Shown: positions 23,879 to 36,057, counted from the stretch's first letter. The stretch: 64,000 bases of DNA from Ailanthus altissimus (GCA_946807835.1 OX327693.1:10123501-10187500); one strand, 5' to 3'. Notes: generated by a model from the sequence alone, not told the origin. Numbers and translations are program-made.

Positions 23879-25854
23879 TGTTGTCGGAGATCTAATACAT
23901 GTGAGTGTATGCATGTGTTATTGTATCTATTGCTTAAAATATGTATCACATACATATTTAACACAACGGAAGCGTAAAATACACAATAAACACAATAAAT
24001 AAATATATTAATCACATTAATATATTAGTAGGGTAGAGAACTCACCTCAACGTGTAATGTTATACACGTATTTTCTCGAAGTCCGTATAGAGACCAACTC
24101 GTGGGCAGTTCTAGTCACCAACATGGTAGGCTTTTTGAGCTAGAATAACAGCCTTATATCCAGCACGAGATTAACTCTTAATCCTCAAAATAGTCGGGTG
24201 TGTGTTCTCATCCTTTTCTCTAAAAGATAAGAAGTGGAGAATTTGAAACAATAAATAATTGCTTCTAATGGAACCATAAAGAAAAATGTAACAATTCTAT
24301 TTTCCCTTTTTCTTTTCTTCTTCTCTTCTCGGTTCCATTTTCTTCTTTCTTTATTTTTCTCCATTTCCTCTCATTGCCGACACTTAATTGAAAACATTTC
24401 AATTTCCTTTTATTTCTTCTCTTTCTCCATTTCATTTTACTCTCTAGGCAAAACACAAAAACACAACTTGCAAAACCTACAATTTCACACCTTTATATAT
24501 CTCACATAATAAAATAATAATATTATATGTTATAATATTAAATAAAGCACTTTTATAGAAAAATAATAATATTATATTAAATAATAATAAAAAATAAATA
24601 ATGCTTGACAACTAATAAGCATTATTTAATATCATAATATTATATAATAAAATAACATATAATATAATATTTTATTTGGGATATTTTGATTATTTAACAA
24701 TTAAATAATTAATGTGTGAAATGATCATTTTGTCCCTTATAAATAATTACCAAGTCTACCTCCTAGTGGGTCCCATTAAATTTCACACTCAGATAAACTT
24801 AACCGAGGGTCTATAATACGCCACGTGCCATTATACAATTAGAAAATAATAATTATTGACTAATTATTGTATTTAACACTTAAATACAGACACGCACGTA
24901 TTTCTGTGGTAGTTCTGAATATTTCTGAATTAAACACTTTAATCCGGCACGTTGCCCTAGTGCACAACGAGTACACTCTATATTGTGGGACTCCCTAGTC
25001 CTGCGCTCGATTCGTTAAATAAAATTATTCCACGAGTCTATGAGCAATACCTTACGCACAGGTCACGGATATTCAAATCAGCGCATTGAACCATGCAAGT
25101 TGAGGTTACAATGCATACATGTAGTCCTTCCGTCATGATAACCTAGATGGTGGATCACTTACAAGCCCACCGTGGCACTTAAGTTAAAAGACCACATATA
25201 CTACTCAACTCGAGAGGACCCTCTGTTGATGACTTACATAGGGTGTCTATCGGAGGCCCTCATGAATTAATCCCATATCCAGTCCTAACTGGATACCTAT
25301 ATGTCAATACGATCTCCAAGCTTATGATCGGCTAGGAACGACCATTTATACCTTATAGGTACGATATATGTTGATCTATATATTAAGGTATCACTGACAG
25401 ACCCACATCGGTAGAAATAGATCAGGGACAATTATTCAAGAACATATTTATGCAACTAGTATTTTCTGACACCCGATTACAACTCTTGTAACTATGCAGT
25501 TACTAGTATATTTTCATGTCTATGTCTCATTACAGACAAGGTTCCAACTCTTGGATCTTCGCTGAGTATTATAACCAATAAACACTTAACTGTTCTAACA
25601 TCTAACATTTATATCTCTTAGCGTGGCTAACTATGAGCCTTTATCTAAACCTTTTTAGATTTGATCTGAACTCCTTCAAATCGTACAATGTCTGTAACGT
25701 TATATTGCATAGTACCATATTAATTAATACTATGCAATGTAACGTTACAGACATTGTACGATATTGGTATTAGTGATTTAATGAGAATGTACATTTGTAT
25801 AAATACACAAGTATATGTACATTCAGTGATGGTACATAAGCACCGACCCTAACA
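23879..25854 (-). mobile_element. Solo alpha LTR nested, inverted, inside alpha copy B
   Basis: It is bounded by TGTTGTCGG and CCCTAACA and flanked by perfect duplications TAGAC (23,874-23,878 and 25,855-25,859). On the minus strand it reads TGTTAGGGTCGGTGC to CGACAACA and matches the alpha family. The length of 1976 bp is the best single measure of a full alpha LTR in this window. Confidence 0.9.
25680..25762. repeat. Near-perfect 35-bp inverted repeat with 13-bp loop
   Basis: Arms 25,680-25,714 and 25,728-25,762 pair along their full length with one T/C difference. They are built on the alpha-LTR sequence ATCGTACAATGTCTGTAACG, which other alpha copies carry only once, so this is a local inverted duplication in U3 of the nested solo LTR. 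Confidence 0.9.
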
Positions 25855-27407
25855 TAGACATGAGATCCGTCAGCTCATATGGGTGAGTTAAATATCCAGA
25901 TGCTCTAAGATTATATTCCAGAAAGTCTTACGGTCATAAACATTAATTTCGGAAAATAATTTCCCGTGATATAAATAATATGGCAAGGAATTTGTGGATA
26001 TTGTTTATCAGAATACTAATCGAGGAAATAAGTTTATAGTTGAGCAATAAGGGACTTGGGGGTGTTGATCTATATCTTCGCTCTTCCAAGATATATATGA
26101 CAGAAGGATTGTATGAATATAAATTAATCTCAACTTGTATGATTCAACGCGCCGTTTTGTATTATCCATAACATGTGTATGTGGGGCATCGGTTATGGAC
26201 TTACGAAATGTTTCATAAGACAAAATAGGTGTGAACCTAGAGAGTCTCACTATATGAAGTGTACTCATTAAGCACGTGGGTAATGTCCCGGATCAAATTA
26301 TTTGATCTGAGAAGTTTTCAAAAAATATAAATTTATTTTAGGGTCTCTCAGAGAGTAGTTAAAGTTCAAGTTTTAAACGTAAAATTGTGCCGAGTGAGAC
26401 TTGACACTTTTATCTACCTAGTGTATATCTCAAATTGTGCCACTAATTTGTATGAGTACTAAATTGAGCATTGGTGGATATAACTACCATTTAAATAAAA
26501 TAATTATTATTTTATGTAAATTAAATTATTTGATAATTTATTTATTTCAGAGTCTTTCGGGGGTAGTTAAGGTTTAAGTGTTAAACCTAAAATTGTGTCA
26601 AGTGAGACTTGACATTTAAATCTACTTAATATATGCCTCAAATTGTGCCAATAATTTATATGAGTACTAAATTGTGTATTAATAAATATAACAATAAAAC
26701 AATTATTGCTTCATTATATATATCAATTACCCATCAAATTAAATCAAATGAATTTGTTTCATTTGAATAATCAATATGTTGCCATATGTTACATTTTGAT
26801 TAGATGAATTAAAATTAAATGCAAGTTGTTGCATAATTATTGGCCAAAAGCAATTGAAGAATCAAATTGAATTTGATTTCATTTATGAAGCAAAAAGTGG
26901 CATTTCCATTAGCCACTAATTGCTTCCTTATTGTGCCACCAAGATAAATATTTGACTAAGCAATATATTTGCTTAATCATGCTTGAGCAAATGTCAAATA
27001 AATCACTTTCCATTGGTTGATTGAAAGACAACCTTTACTTATATATATGTGTGTGGCGAGAGAAAAGTATGAAAAAAATTGGTTAATTTAGTTTTGAAAG
27101 GTTAAGCGTTAACCTTAATACCAAAAATATTCGAGAGACAAAAATTAAATCTGAAGCAAGTGTTGCTTCAACTTGTTTCTGAAAAGGGAAAGCTATCAGT
27201 CTAGCTTGAGGAAGCCCACCACGTTCCAAACTAGATTTATTCACAAGCACGCTTTAAGGGTGAATATCTAATCTCATTAGTGTAATGAGATAATGTAAAT
27301 GTGTACTTTAAATTTGCTATGTTACATGTATGACATATGTATTATTAAATTATTTAATAATACATACAATCACCCGTAGCATGCTGTACATGCACATAAC
27401 ACAAACA

Positions 27408-27888
27408 TGACCTACAAGTGAGAGGATATGCTGATTCAGACTTTCAGCTTGATCTGGATATTAGAAAATCTGCATTTGGTTATATGTTTCTTCTCAATGG
27501 TTCCACTATTAGTTGGAATGGTATAAATAGGAATCTACAATTGATTCTACCACGGAGATAGAATACATTGTAGCTTCAGAAGTTACAAAGAAAGCAGTGT
27601 AAATACACAAGTTTGTTGCAGAATTGAGAGTAGTTCTAAGTATATAACAACGGGGTAGTTGCTTGAGCTAAGGAGCCTAAGGCACACCAGAAGTCTAAGC
27701 ATGTGGAACGGAAGTACTACACAATTCGAGAGATCTTGGCTAGAAGAGATGTAATAGTATTTAGAGTAGATTTTAGTGATAATGTAGTGGATCTACTCAC
27801 TAAAGTCTTATTTTTTAATGTGTTTTTAAAACATTTAGAGTCAATGGATATTAGACATCACAGTCATGGCACTAGAACAAGTGAAAGT
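27408..27888 (+). pseudogene. C1 copia RNase H and polyprotein C-terminus
   Basis: Translation gives DLQVRGYADSDFQLD, RKSAFGYMFLLNGSTISWNG, then NNGVVAQAKEPKAHQKSKHVE-like sequence, the YYTIREILARRDVIV block, and a C-terminal VDLLTK...LESMDIRHH block. It ends against the 3' LTR at 27,889 after a GTGAAAG polypurine-like stretch. Part of the TEAEY region is frameshifted. It continues the frame broken at 23,203. Confidence 0.85.
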
Positions 27889-28870
27889 TGTTGGAGATGG
27901 TGTTTACATGCCATTCTATTTTTTATTTGAATATTTTGATATCTATACAATGCACATTTTAATAAATCGTTAATTTATTATATGGTAATAATTTTGTTCC
28001 TTTACAGATATTATAGATCTAAAAGAGTTTAAATTTAATCTAAATATATTTAGATCAGGACTAAAAGTTAGTAATTTTATTAGTTAGAGCCTTGTTTGAA
28101 ATGAAACAAAGGCCTAAGAATATTTATCGTAAAGACATAGTTGCAAGGAGTTGCAAATGATGTTAAGGAATGTCATTATAGAGTATATTCTAAAAAATAT
28201 TGCTTCTGATCAATTTTTAATGACACGAGTCAATTGGTAAACTTTATAGATTAGTTTAGACGATTAGTCTTAACAAATCGTGAGTTTAGTCGAAGCTTGT
28301 ATAGGCATACAAGTATTTAAATGACTGAATACTAAATAGACTCACGAGGACCTCCAATAGATATCCTATGAAGTCATCAATGGATGATATTCTCGAATTA
28401 AGTAGTATTTGTGGTCCTTTGACTTTAGCGCTACAGTGAGCTTGTTAGTGATCTACCATGCCTAGATTTTACACGTGTCAGAGACCTTTAATAGTTTGAC
28501 CTCTAGGTGTCGTTGGATATAATTCGATACTCATGGAGTTTGATGTGCGTAGATATAGGATCTGTCAGCTTATATAGATAAGTTGTATATCCTGATGCTT
28601 CAATATTATATTTCAAAATTTTTTATAGTCATAAACATTAACCCTGAAAAAGAGTTTCCGCACAATAAAAAATATAACACTAGTAGATATTGTTATTGAA
28701 ATACAAATTTGGGAGATAAATTTATGGTCGAGCAAATAAGAGATTTAACAGTGATGATGTATATCTCTACTATTTTAAAATATAGGTAACAGATGGACTA
28801 TATGAATATGGTTAATCTATACTTGTATGGCTTAACATACAATTTGTTATTGTATCTGTTGACACGTCTA

Positions 28871-30002
28871 AAGCCTTCTTACCATAAACCACAACATATA
28901 TAACTTTAAAAATTTTCTCCAAGTAAAGCCTCAACTCCATATCCTCACAGGTAAATAACTATTTAATGGATTATAATTTCACTCATGGAGTTGGAAAACA
29001 GATAATCGCTCAATAAAAGTTACATTTAAGGACAGACAGACAAACTAACATTGATCTAAAGATAGAAAAACCAATGTTAGTTTAATTATTTTATGCAAAT
29101 CTTACAAATAAAGATTCCGGTGATAAAATTGCTTCCTAATGACTTTTGTCTTCTTAAATTGAACAAAGACTTTATTGAACTAAATTGATTTTTTTTTTTA
29201 TATATACTTTTTTTTTTGTTTTTTTGTGTGTTTTGTTTTAAAGACATAAAGAATCGTTACAAAATAAGAACAATTTCTCACTATAATAATTTTTTTTTCA
29301 TCCTTCAACTAAGCAACCAAATCATTCCTCATCCTAAATAATGTTATTCTAAACAAAAACTAACCATTTTAAAAGATCAATAAACGTTCGTAAGCTATTA
29401 TCTCAAGCCTTTCCATTCACTAACAAAAGATATGTGAGTTTATAAAAGAATATATATACTTAAACATGGGTATTTTCTTGGCTATATATATTGAATCATT
29501 CATCTTACCACAAGCCTTAGTATTGTGCTCAAGAAATAATTTCGGAAGTTATTTTTTAATAACCTAGATAGAAAAAATGATTTAAACTAAACAATTTTGA
29601 AATCATACATCAATAGTAAAGCAAATTTATTTACGCAAGAGTTACTAAAAACTTAAGCAACAAACAATTATACATAAAATGCATTAAAAATAAACCAATT
29701 AAAATGTGTTTTAAAAGTTTAGTAATGTTCTCTTTACTCTGCCATTCTAGAACTAGAATGCGTCTCAAGAATACATAAATGAACCTTTTACTCACACCAT
29801 TCATGATGAAATTTTTTTAATTAGAGAACAAAGTATAACGAAAAATTAAAAAAAAATTAACATTAACATTATATATCAACTATCCCCCCAACCAGATTGA
29901 GACATTGTCCTCAATATCAAAATATAGAAAGAGTAGAGTAAAGAAGATATCACTTGAAACATCTTTTATTGAAAATAAAACTTGCAACAAAATAAAATAA
30001 GC
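28871..30002 (-). repeat. Displaced copy of G1 internal spacer, outside the 3' LTR
   Basis: About 1.13 kb beginning AAGCCTTCTTACC and ending AAATAAAATAAGC matches 33,078-34,245 over its whole length with scattered differences and some indels. It sits between an 11-bp LTR-end fragment at 28,860-28,870 and the complete LTR start at 30,003. Confidence 0.88.
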
Positions 30003-31015
30003 TGACATGTCTAGAATATAAGAGTTTATTCCCAAGTGTAGGATTGTCGAAATAATAAATAACCCGGTGAGAACGGGGTCGATTCATAGGAAAGTAGAAT
30101 TAAAATTACAAATTATAAATACTTTAAAGACAAATAATGCAGTATAAGATGTTTGCAAATAATAATTCAATTAACTAATTAAAATAAAAGCTAAGGTTAT
30201 GGGGGGATCCACTCTTGGCATAAGAAGTAAAAATATATTTAACTCTTTTTATAACTCAATTAGAATCCTTACATAAAGGAGGTTCTAATTAGAAGATACA
30301 ACAATTAAAGTTCATCACCATTTATTTATTAACTAGTATTTATTTCTTACAATTATTATGCACCAAATCTTATAAATGGGTTTAAGTATTTATTATACCA
30401 ATTTTTATATTTGTCTACAATAAATCAAGATTCTAACTTTACAAGAAATGGTATATACGCCAAATCTTGTAAATGATTTTAAGAATTTATTGTGCAAAGT
30501 ATAAAAATTATCTATAATAAATCAAGATACACCACTTAGAAGAAAGGATATTAACATTACAAATAAAATAAATACATCATATATAAATTTGCATAACTTA
30601 AAAATAAAATATTAAATTTATGAATAAAAGTTAAGTATATCTTATTACCTTACCAAGAGTTTCATCCTTTCAACTTAGCTTAAAGAAAATTACTTGAACT
30701 TAATAAAAGAAAAGAAATGGAAGAAGAGATAACATGACTTTAGAATAATAAATAAGAGAAATAATATTACAAATAGATAATACAAAAGACAAGTGTTTTG
30801 AACTAAAATTTAGCTCTTTAATTATATGTTTTGGGCATAAACATGCTACCTATTAATGTGTGTGCTATAGTAGCTAAGCGTAAGTGCACACTATTGTATC
30901 AAGTAATATATGATTTTAAGTCCAGATATTGATCCCACATAGACTATGCGATCTAATTCTATAAATCAAGTAGGAAAATTGTACCTACTTAACTTTTATT
31001 CAGAAAATCACAATC

Positions 31016-31065
31016 TGAAATTTATTTAACTAATCTATTCTGAAATTTATTTAACTAATCTATTC
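31016..31065. repeat. 25-bp perfect tandem duplication
   Basis: TGAAATTTATTTAACTAATC plus five bases occurs twice in direct succession within the nested G2 LTR. Confidence 0.9.
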
Positions 31066-31694
31066 TATTAATTAAACTGAACAAAAGTAAAGGATATAAT
31101 TCACAAATAAAGATAATCTAGAGTTTTGACTCGTTCTCTAATATTTCATTAGACTCGTTAACCACTTAGTTAATCCTTTGATACCAATTGATTGGCTTAG
31201 ATACTAATCTCATCACAAGCCTCTGTCGATGGTCAAGTGACTATATTACGCATTCTAACAATCACCTATATATTTATAATAATCAAATCAAAATGTAATT
31301 CATTAAGATCAAGTCTAAATTATACCTTACATGCCACCTAGGTATATGTATATCCTAAATGGAACTCATAGTTGTTACCCTATGATCATGCATTAAACTA
31401 TCCTAAGTTAAACACATGAATCCCTCTGTCGAGTTCATCATGATTCCTCAATCATTCAAAATATTGATTAGGTATAATGAAAGAATTAAAACACAAGAGA
31501 GAATGAATCAATTGAATGTATCAAGTTCATAAACTAAAAATTAACACAATCCAAATCCATACTAGGTTAACATAGTCAAACCCTATATGAACAATTTAGC
31601 CTATTACCAAACCAAAAGTATCAAACCAATTTATAAAGATCAATAAGAATAATAATATAATGATAAAGAAAGTGAAGAAAAATTAATCAAAGTG

Positions 31695-31832
31695 ACTCAT
31701 TGATGTGTTTCTCACTCAATCTTGATTTGAAGCTTGAATCTTGATCTTGGTTTTTCAATCTTTACTCATTGATGTGTTTCTCACTCAATCTTGATTTGAA
31801 GCTTGAATCTTGATCTTGGTTTTTCAATCTTT
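31695..31832. repeat. 69-bp perfect tandem duplication
   Basis: Units 31,695-31,763 and 31,764-31,832 (starting ACTCATTGATGTG) appear identical. They lie inside the nested G2 LTR, and identity implies a recent event relative to the LTR itself. Confidence 0.92.
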
Positions 31833-32909
31833 GGCTTTGATATTTGATTTTGTGTTATGAATTCTTTCTATACGTTTTTGCCACTTTTCTTTCTCTCATT
31901 TTTTTTTCAATTAGGGTTTTTAGCCTTCTATTTATAGGTTTATGTCTTTAAATTACTGTTCACGAGTTATTGTAGCAAAATATTTTTTTATTTTAAGAAT
32001 ATTTCTAAGTAAAATACTATGCACTCGATACTGTTCACTGCCACGGGCGCTGCGGAGCTGGATCCTGGTCGCTGCGGCATCGAGATACTATTTTGGTCAC
32101 CGCGGTGATGGTACTATAACAGAATCATTGTTGCGTATTACTATATATCGTTACTATAGCAAATCACTGTGGCACGTACTATAGCAATTTGATTTTTTTG
32201 TTTATTTTCATTAGAGTTTCGACCCTATTTGCTCCATTGACTCCAAACCTACGAAAATAATAATAAAATACATCAAAAGCCAAATAATCTTTAATTTCTA
32301 CGAACAAATATTAAGTTTTGAAGATGAAAATATTAGACTTAATGAACTCTCATCATCTATTTATAGAAAAATATGAATAAATTGAGACAAATGAAGAAGG
32401 AACCACTTGGATGATAAAAGTCAAGAATGGTGACAAATAGTTTACATTGATTATCATTAATGCACCCATTTGCTTATCCAATTTGGAATTGATGTGGTCC
32501 AAATGAGCTGTCACTTGAAACATCAAAGTTGCAGATAAGTCTCTTATCTTTGCAAATTGAGTTATCTTATACGTATTAGATACATATTGCTATAGTTATG
32601 GGCCAAACACCGATGACTGTTCGATTGGGCCTATATTGCAGATCAGTTTTATTTTAGGCTATTTTCACCCTCTAAGCACTTGAATTTCGAATGCCTTGTG
32701 AAATATAATATGTTAACCTATTGAGTCAACTCTTCACAGGATCGAGAATCACTCCAATTAAATTCCTAGGTATAAAGTTATGCCTATTTTACCGAACCTA
32801 CCACAAAATAGTTAAAAGCTAATTATGTACAATATTGTAAACATACTTAAGTTAGGGGGGTTAAAGACACTAGTAATACAATTAAATATGTAACTTTTAG
32901 TGTTTATCA

Positions 32910-32921
32910 CACCTCCAACCA
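32910..32921 (-). other. Polypurine tract of G1
   Basis: On the minus strand GGTTGGAGGTG directly precedes the 3' LTR start TGATAAACAC, the expected plus-strand priming site. Confidence 0.75.
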
Positions 32922-33077
32922 ATTTATTGTTAGTCCTTAGCAATTCAAGCATAAATAAAATTTAAAAATTGCCCAAGTATTTTCAAACAAAATGTAAGCT
33001 CAAGTTCACAATTGCTATTAAGGTTATTTCAATTATAACTTTCAAAATTATATGTATATGAATTAAGCCTAAGCAGA

Positions 33078-34245
33078 AGCCTTCTTACCACAAACCACAA
33101 AATATATAGCCTTGAAAATTTTTTTTAAGTAAAAGCCTCAACTTCATATCCTCATAGGTGAATAACTTTTTTAATGAGTTAGGATTTCACTCATGGTGTT
33201 GGAAAATAGATAATCGCTCAACAAAAGATTACATTTAAGGACAGATAGACAAACTAACATTGATCTAAAGATAAGAAAATAAATTATTTATAGCCAAATC
33301 ATTCTTTCCACATGCTTGCTTCAGGACTTCAATTATTTTATTCGAATATTACAAATAAAGAGTCTAGTGATAAAATTACTTCCTAATGACTTTTGTCTTT
33401 TAGAATTAAATGAAAACTTTATTGAACTAAATTGACCTTTTTTTTATACTATTTTTGTGTGTGTTTGTTTTTTTTTTTTTAAAGACATAAGGAATCATTA
33501 CAAAATAAGAGCAATTTATCACCATAATATATTTCCAAAATATAATTTTTTTATCATCTTTCAGCTAAGCAACCAAATCATTCCTCATCCCAAATAATGT
33601 CATTTCAAACAAAAATTAATGATTTCAAAATATCAATGAAAGTTCGTAAGCTGTTATCTCAAACCTCTCCACTTACTCACCAAAGATATGTGAGTTTTGA
33701 AAAGAATATGTATACTTAAATATGAAAATTCTTTTGGCTATATATATTGAATCATCCATCTTATCACAAAGCTTAGTATTGTGAGCAAGAAATAATTTCA
33801 GAAGTTATTATTTAGTAACCTAGATAGAAAAAAATGATTTAAGCTAAACAATTTTGAAATCATACCTCGATAGTAAAACAAACTTATTTACGTAAGAGTT
33901 TACCAAAAACTTAAGTAACAAACATAAAATGCATTAAAAATAAACCAATTAGAATGTGTTTCAAAAGTTCAGTAATGTACTTTTTACTCTGCAATTCTAG
34001 AATTAGAATGCGTCTTAAGAATGCATAAATAAACATTTTATTCACACCATTCATGAATCTTTTTTAAAGAACAAAGTGATAACAAAAAAAATAAAAAAAC
34101 ACTAACATTATATATCAATTATTTTCCCTCCAATCAGATTGAGACATTGTACTCAATGTCAAAATATAAAAAGAGTAAAGTATAGAAGATATCACCTGAA
34201 ACATCTTTTATTGGAAATTAAACTTGCAACAAAATAAAATAAGCC
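33078..34245 (-). other. G1 non-coding 3' spacer
   Basis: This AT-rich stretch between the LOG-like pseudogene and the PPT has no ORF I can recognise. It is the parent-type copy of the displaced repeat at 28,871-30,002. Long non-coding 3' spacers are usual in Athila/Tat elements. Confidence 0.65.
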
Positions 34246-34380
34246 ACACAAAATGCTTAAAAATACATAAAAGTAGATAAGCTACAGATGAAGCGTCAAA
34301 TCTATCTTGCGTTTCTTTTCAATGTCATTAGTATACCAATCTATCTAACGCGTTGTTGGTTCAGATAGAGCTGTAAATGC

Positions 34381-34986
34381 TTATAGTTCATCGAGTAACT
34401 AATCAACAGTTGAAACAGAAATGAGGATCTATTGTGCTGCAGATGAGACGAACTATTTTTTCACTGCATAGTCAAGAAAAGATAACAACTCATTATAAAA
34501 ACCATCAACATTTAACAAATCAATGGATTTTTGGTGGATTTCTAATTAAGCCCATAAGACAATTTGAAATTTTTTCTCCAAAGTTCCGAAACCTCTAGGT
34601 AGAGTTATGAAGACTTCAGCATTCCGAAGCATAAGAGACATTCGTTCATGTATTGATGATACCTATAACTCATCCACAATTATTTTTCCTATAATTTTTT
34701 CAACAGTTAGAGCTTTCAGTATGACACCAAAAACTCGACTGCCTTTATTTTGTGCAGCGATTGTCACACATCCCATTAATCCAAGACTACTTCTCCTATA
34801 TACTAAATAATTTTTTTGCTCAGCTAACACCTTACCAATGTTTTCTACTGCTTCTATAAACTCTTTAGTTTTTTCAAGGTTAAATCCACAAAAGACACAA
34901 ATTGTTATGAATTTACGAGTTGATGTTCCTTCTATTTTTACACTCACCTTCCTTCTTGAATGATTTGAGTTTGTATAAAGATACAC
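34381..34986 (-). pseudogene. LONELY GUY (LOG) cytokinin riboside 5'-monophosphate phosphoribohydrolase, intronless pseudogene inside G1
   Basis: One minus-strand frame, with no frameshift that I can see, covers almost the whole LOG protein. Blocks are FITICVFCGFNLEK (family KRICVFCGSSPG), LVYRRSSLGLMGCV (LVYGGGSIGLMG), VFGVILKALT, then past a stop at 34,663: [49 protein letters not shown], ending LLDEL. LOG enzymes release active cytokinin bases from nucleotides in the cytosol. This copy is dead: the PGGxGTxxE motif reads PRGFGTLEK, and there are at least five internal stops. Plant LOG genes normally have several introns and none is present here, so the source was probably mRNA. It lies in sense orientation between G1 integrase and PPT. 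The first about 26 codons are not LOG-like. Confidence 0.82.
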
Positions 34987-35221
34987 AAATAATGCAATGT
35001 ATTTATAGAGCCAAAAGGTGTTGTAAAGTTAAGTCACAATGGTTGTTGGCTTAAAATGCAAAATTTTCAAAATCAACTATGGGTGGTTGGTTGTTGGAAA
35101 AGACATTTGAGTTTGAAATAAAACATTTAAAAATAATAGCTACAGTAAATATGTACAAGTAGTTGTGATTGTGGCTCATATTTTCCTTTGATTTTACATC
35201 CAGAAACGGCTTACACACCCT

Positions 35222-35770
35222 TTATAGGTCAGGGATAGGCTTCCTATCCAATTTTCTTATAAATTGGCAAACATGATCTTTTAAAGTCAGATTTCTGAGA
35301 TTGTACCACTCATGTTCTTTTAGGAATATGTCTCATAATTCACGAATTGTAATATGTACATATTCACTAGGATGCGTCTCAAGAGTCGATAAGATATCAT
35401 CTAAAGACTCCTTACTCAAGCCATCCTTAATAAACCTAATTTTATCTTTGTGATTTATAGACATCATTCTTAAAGTGCAGCAACGTGTGTTGCAAGTTAT
35501 GCATGCACACTTGTAACAAACGTTTAATTATTTTGCTCTTCATTTTTTTGCAAAAGAGCTTTTACTTAAGCCTGGCATGTAGAAAATTAATGAGTTTAAA
35601 AATTCACCTGTCAATCGAACCTTGGCTTCAATTAACCAATGTACATCAATAGGTATATTCATAATCATTAATAACCTTAATCTTTCACATCTTGCTTGAT
35701 AAATTTTCTTTAAGGCATTTTGAAGCAATGAGGGAAAACGTTTTTTCAAATTCTTTAGAATGTCATCCAT
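35222..35770 (-). pseudogene. Extra ORFs between integrase and LOG in G1, unknown function
   Basis: Two adjoining minus-strand frames look protein-like. One (35,770-35,540, 76 codons) starts MDDILKNLKKRFPSLLQ and is basic and helical. The second (about 35,475-35,222) starts MMSINHKDKIRFIKDG and runs through HEWYNLRNLTLKDHVCQF with one internal stop. I do not recognise either. They could be a decayed env-like or extra gypsy ORF, or another captured host fragment next to LOG. Confidence 0.4.
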
Positions 35771-35939
35771 TTTTTTTAGAAAGGGGAAAAAAGAGAAGGT
35801 ATTAGTAATTATGAAAAACTGACAAAACCGACTTAAAATGTCATGGAGTACTGTTATCCGCCACTTAACTAGGGTGCAAAATAAAATTTTAACAAAAATA
35901 CTAAATTAATCTGCAAGTTAAAAAAAATAAAGTTAAAAG

Positions 35940-36057
35940 AAAAATATATATATATATAAATATGTAAAAATATAAAATAAAGATTAATTGGTCTCGTAAA
36001 AATATATATATATATAAATATGTAAAAATATAAAATAAAGATTAATTGGTCTCGTAA
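35940..36057. repeat. 58-bp perfect tandem duplication just downstream of integrase
   Basis: Two identical 58-bp units start at 35,940 and 35,998 and contain an (AT)n run followed by AAGATTAATTGGTCTCGT. The second unit borders the integrase C-terminus, so the duplication probably includes or abuts the original stop region. Confidence 0.92.

Larger units (their letters stand above)
23204..27407 (+). mobile_element. Solo alpha LTR (copy B) inserted in C1 pol
   Basis: It runs from TGTTGAGATTTATGC at 23,204 to ACACAAACA at 27,407. Removing it with one TSD copy rejoins the C1 frame as GKRDLQVRGYADSDFQ, so the insertion point is firm. The duplications have diverged (AGATC at 23,199, TGACC at 27,408). 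It contains a complete inverted alpha LTR. Net length is about 2.2 kb. A direct duplication of the GTTAA-GTTTAAGTGTTAAA type block occurs at about 26,340 and 26,550. Confidence 0.85.
30854..32355 (-). mobile_element. Solo gypsy LTR (family G2) nested in the G1 3' LTR
   Basis: The insertion is shown by comparison with the uninterrupted 5' LTR. Flanks CCTAT (30,849-30,853) and TCTAT (32,356-32,360) form a TSD with one mismatch. It is homologous to 54,803-56,044 and, inverted, to 3168-4574. A GC-rich repeat cassette lies at about 32,035-32,185. Confidence 0.8.
30003..32909 (-). mobile_element. 3' LTR of G1, interrupted
   Basis: TGACATGTCTAG to TGTTTATCA. Without the nested solo LTR it is about 1.40 kb and aligns end to end with the 5' LTR at 41,765-43,151 (1387 bp). 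The minus-strand R/U5 side holds a TCGACCCCGTTCTCACCG block and an ACACTTGGGAATAAACTC block, typical of this gypsy group. Confidence 0.88.

Noticed and set aside
34607..34810. Plus-strand 67-codon ORF
   Set aside because: It is the antisense shadow of the LOG-like pseudogene, whose homology is on the minus strand.
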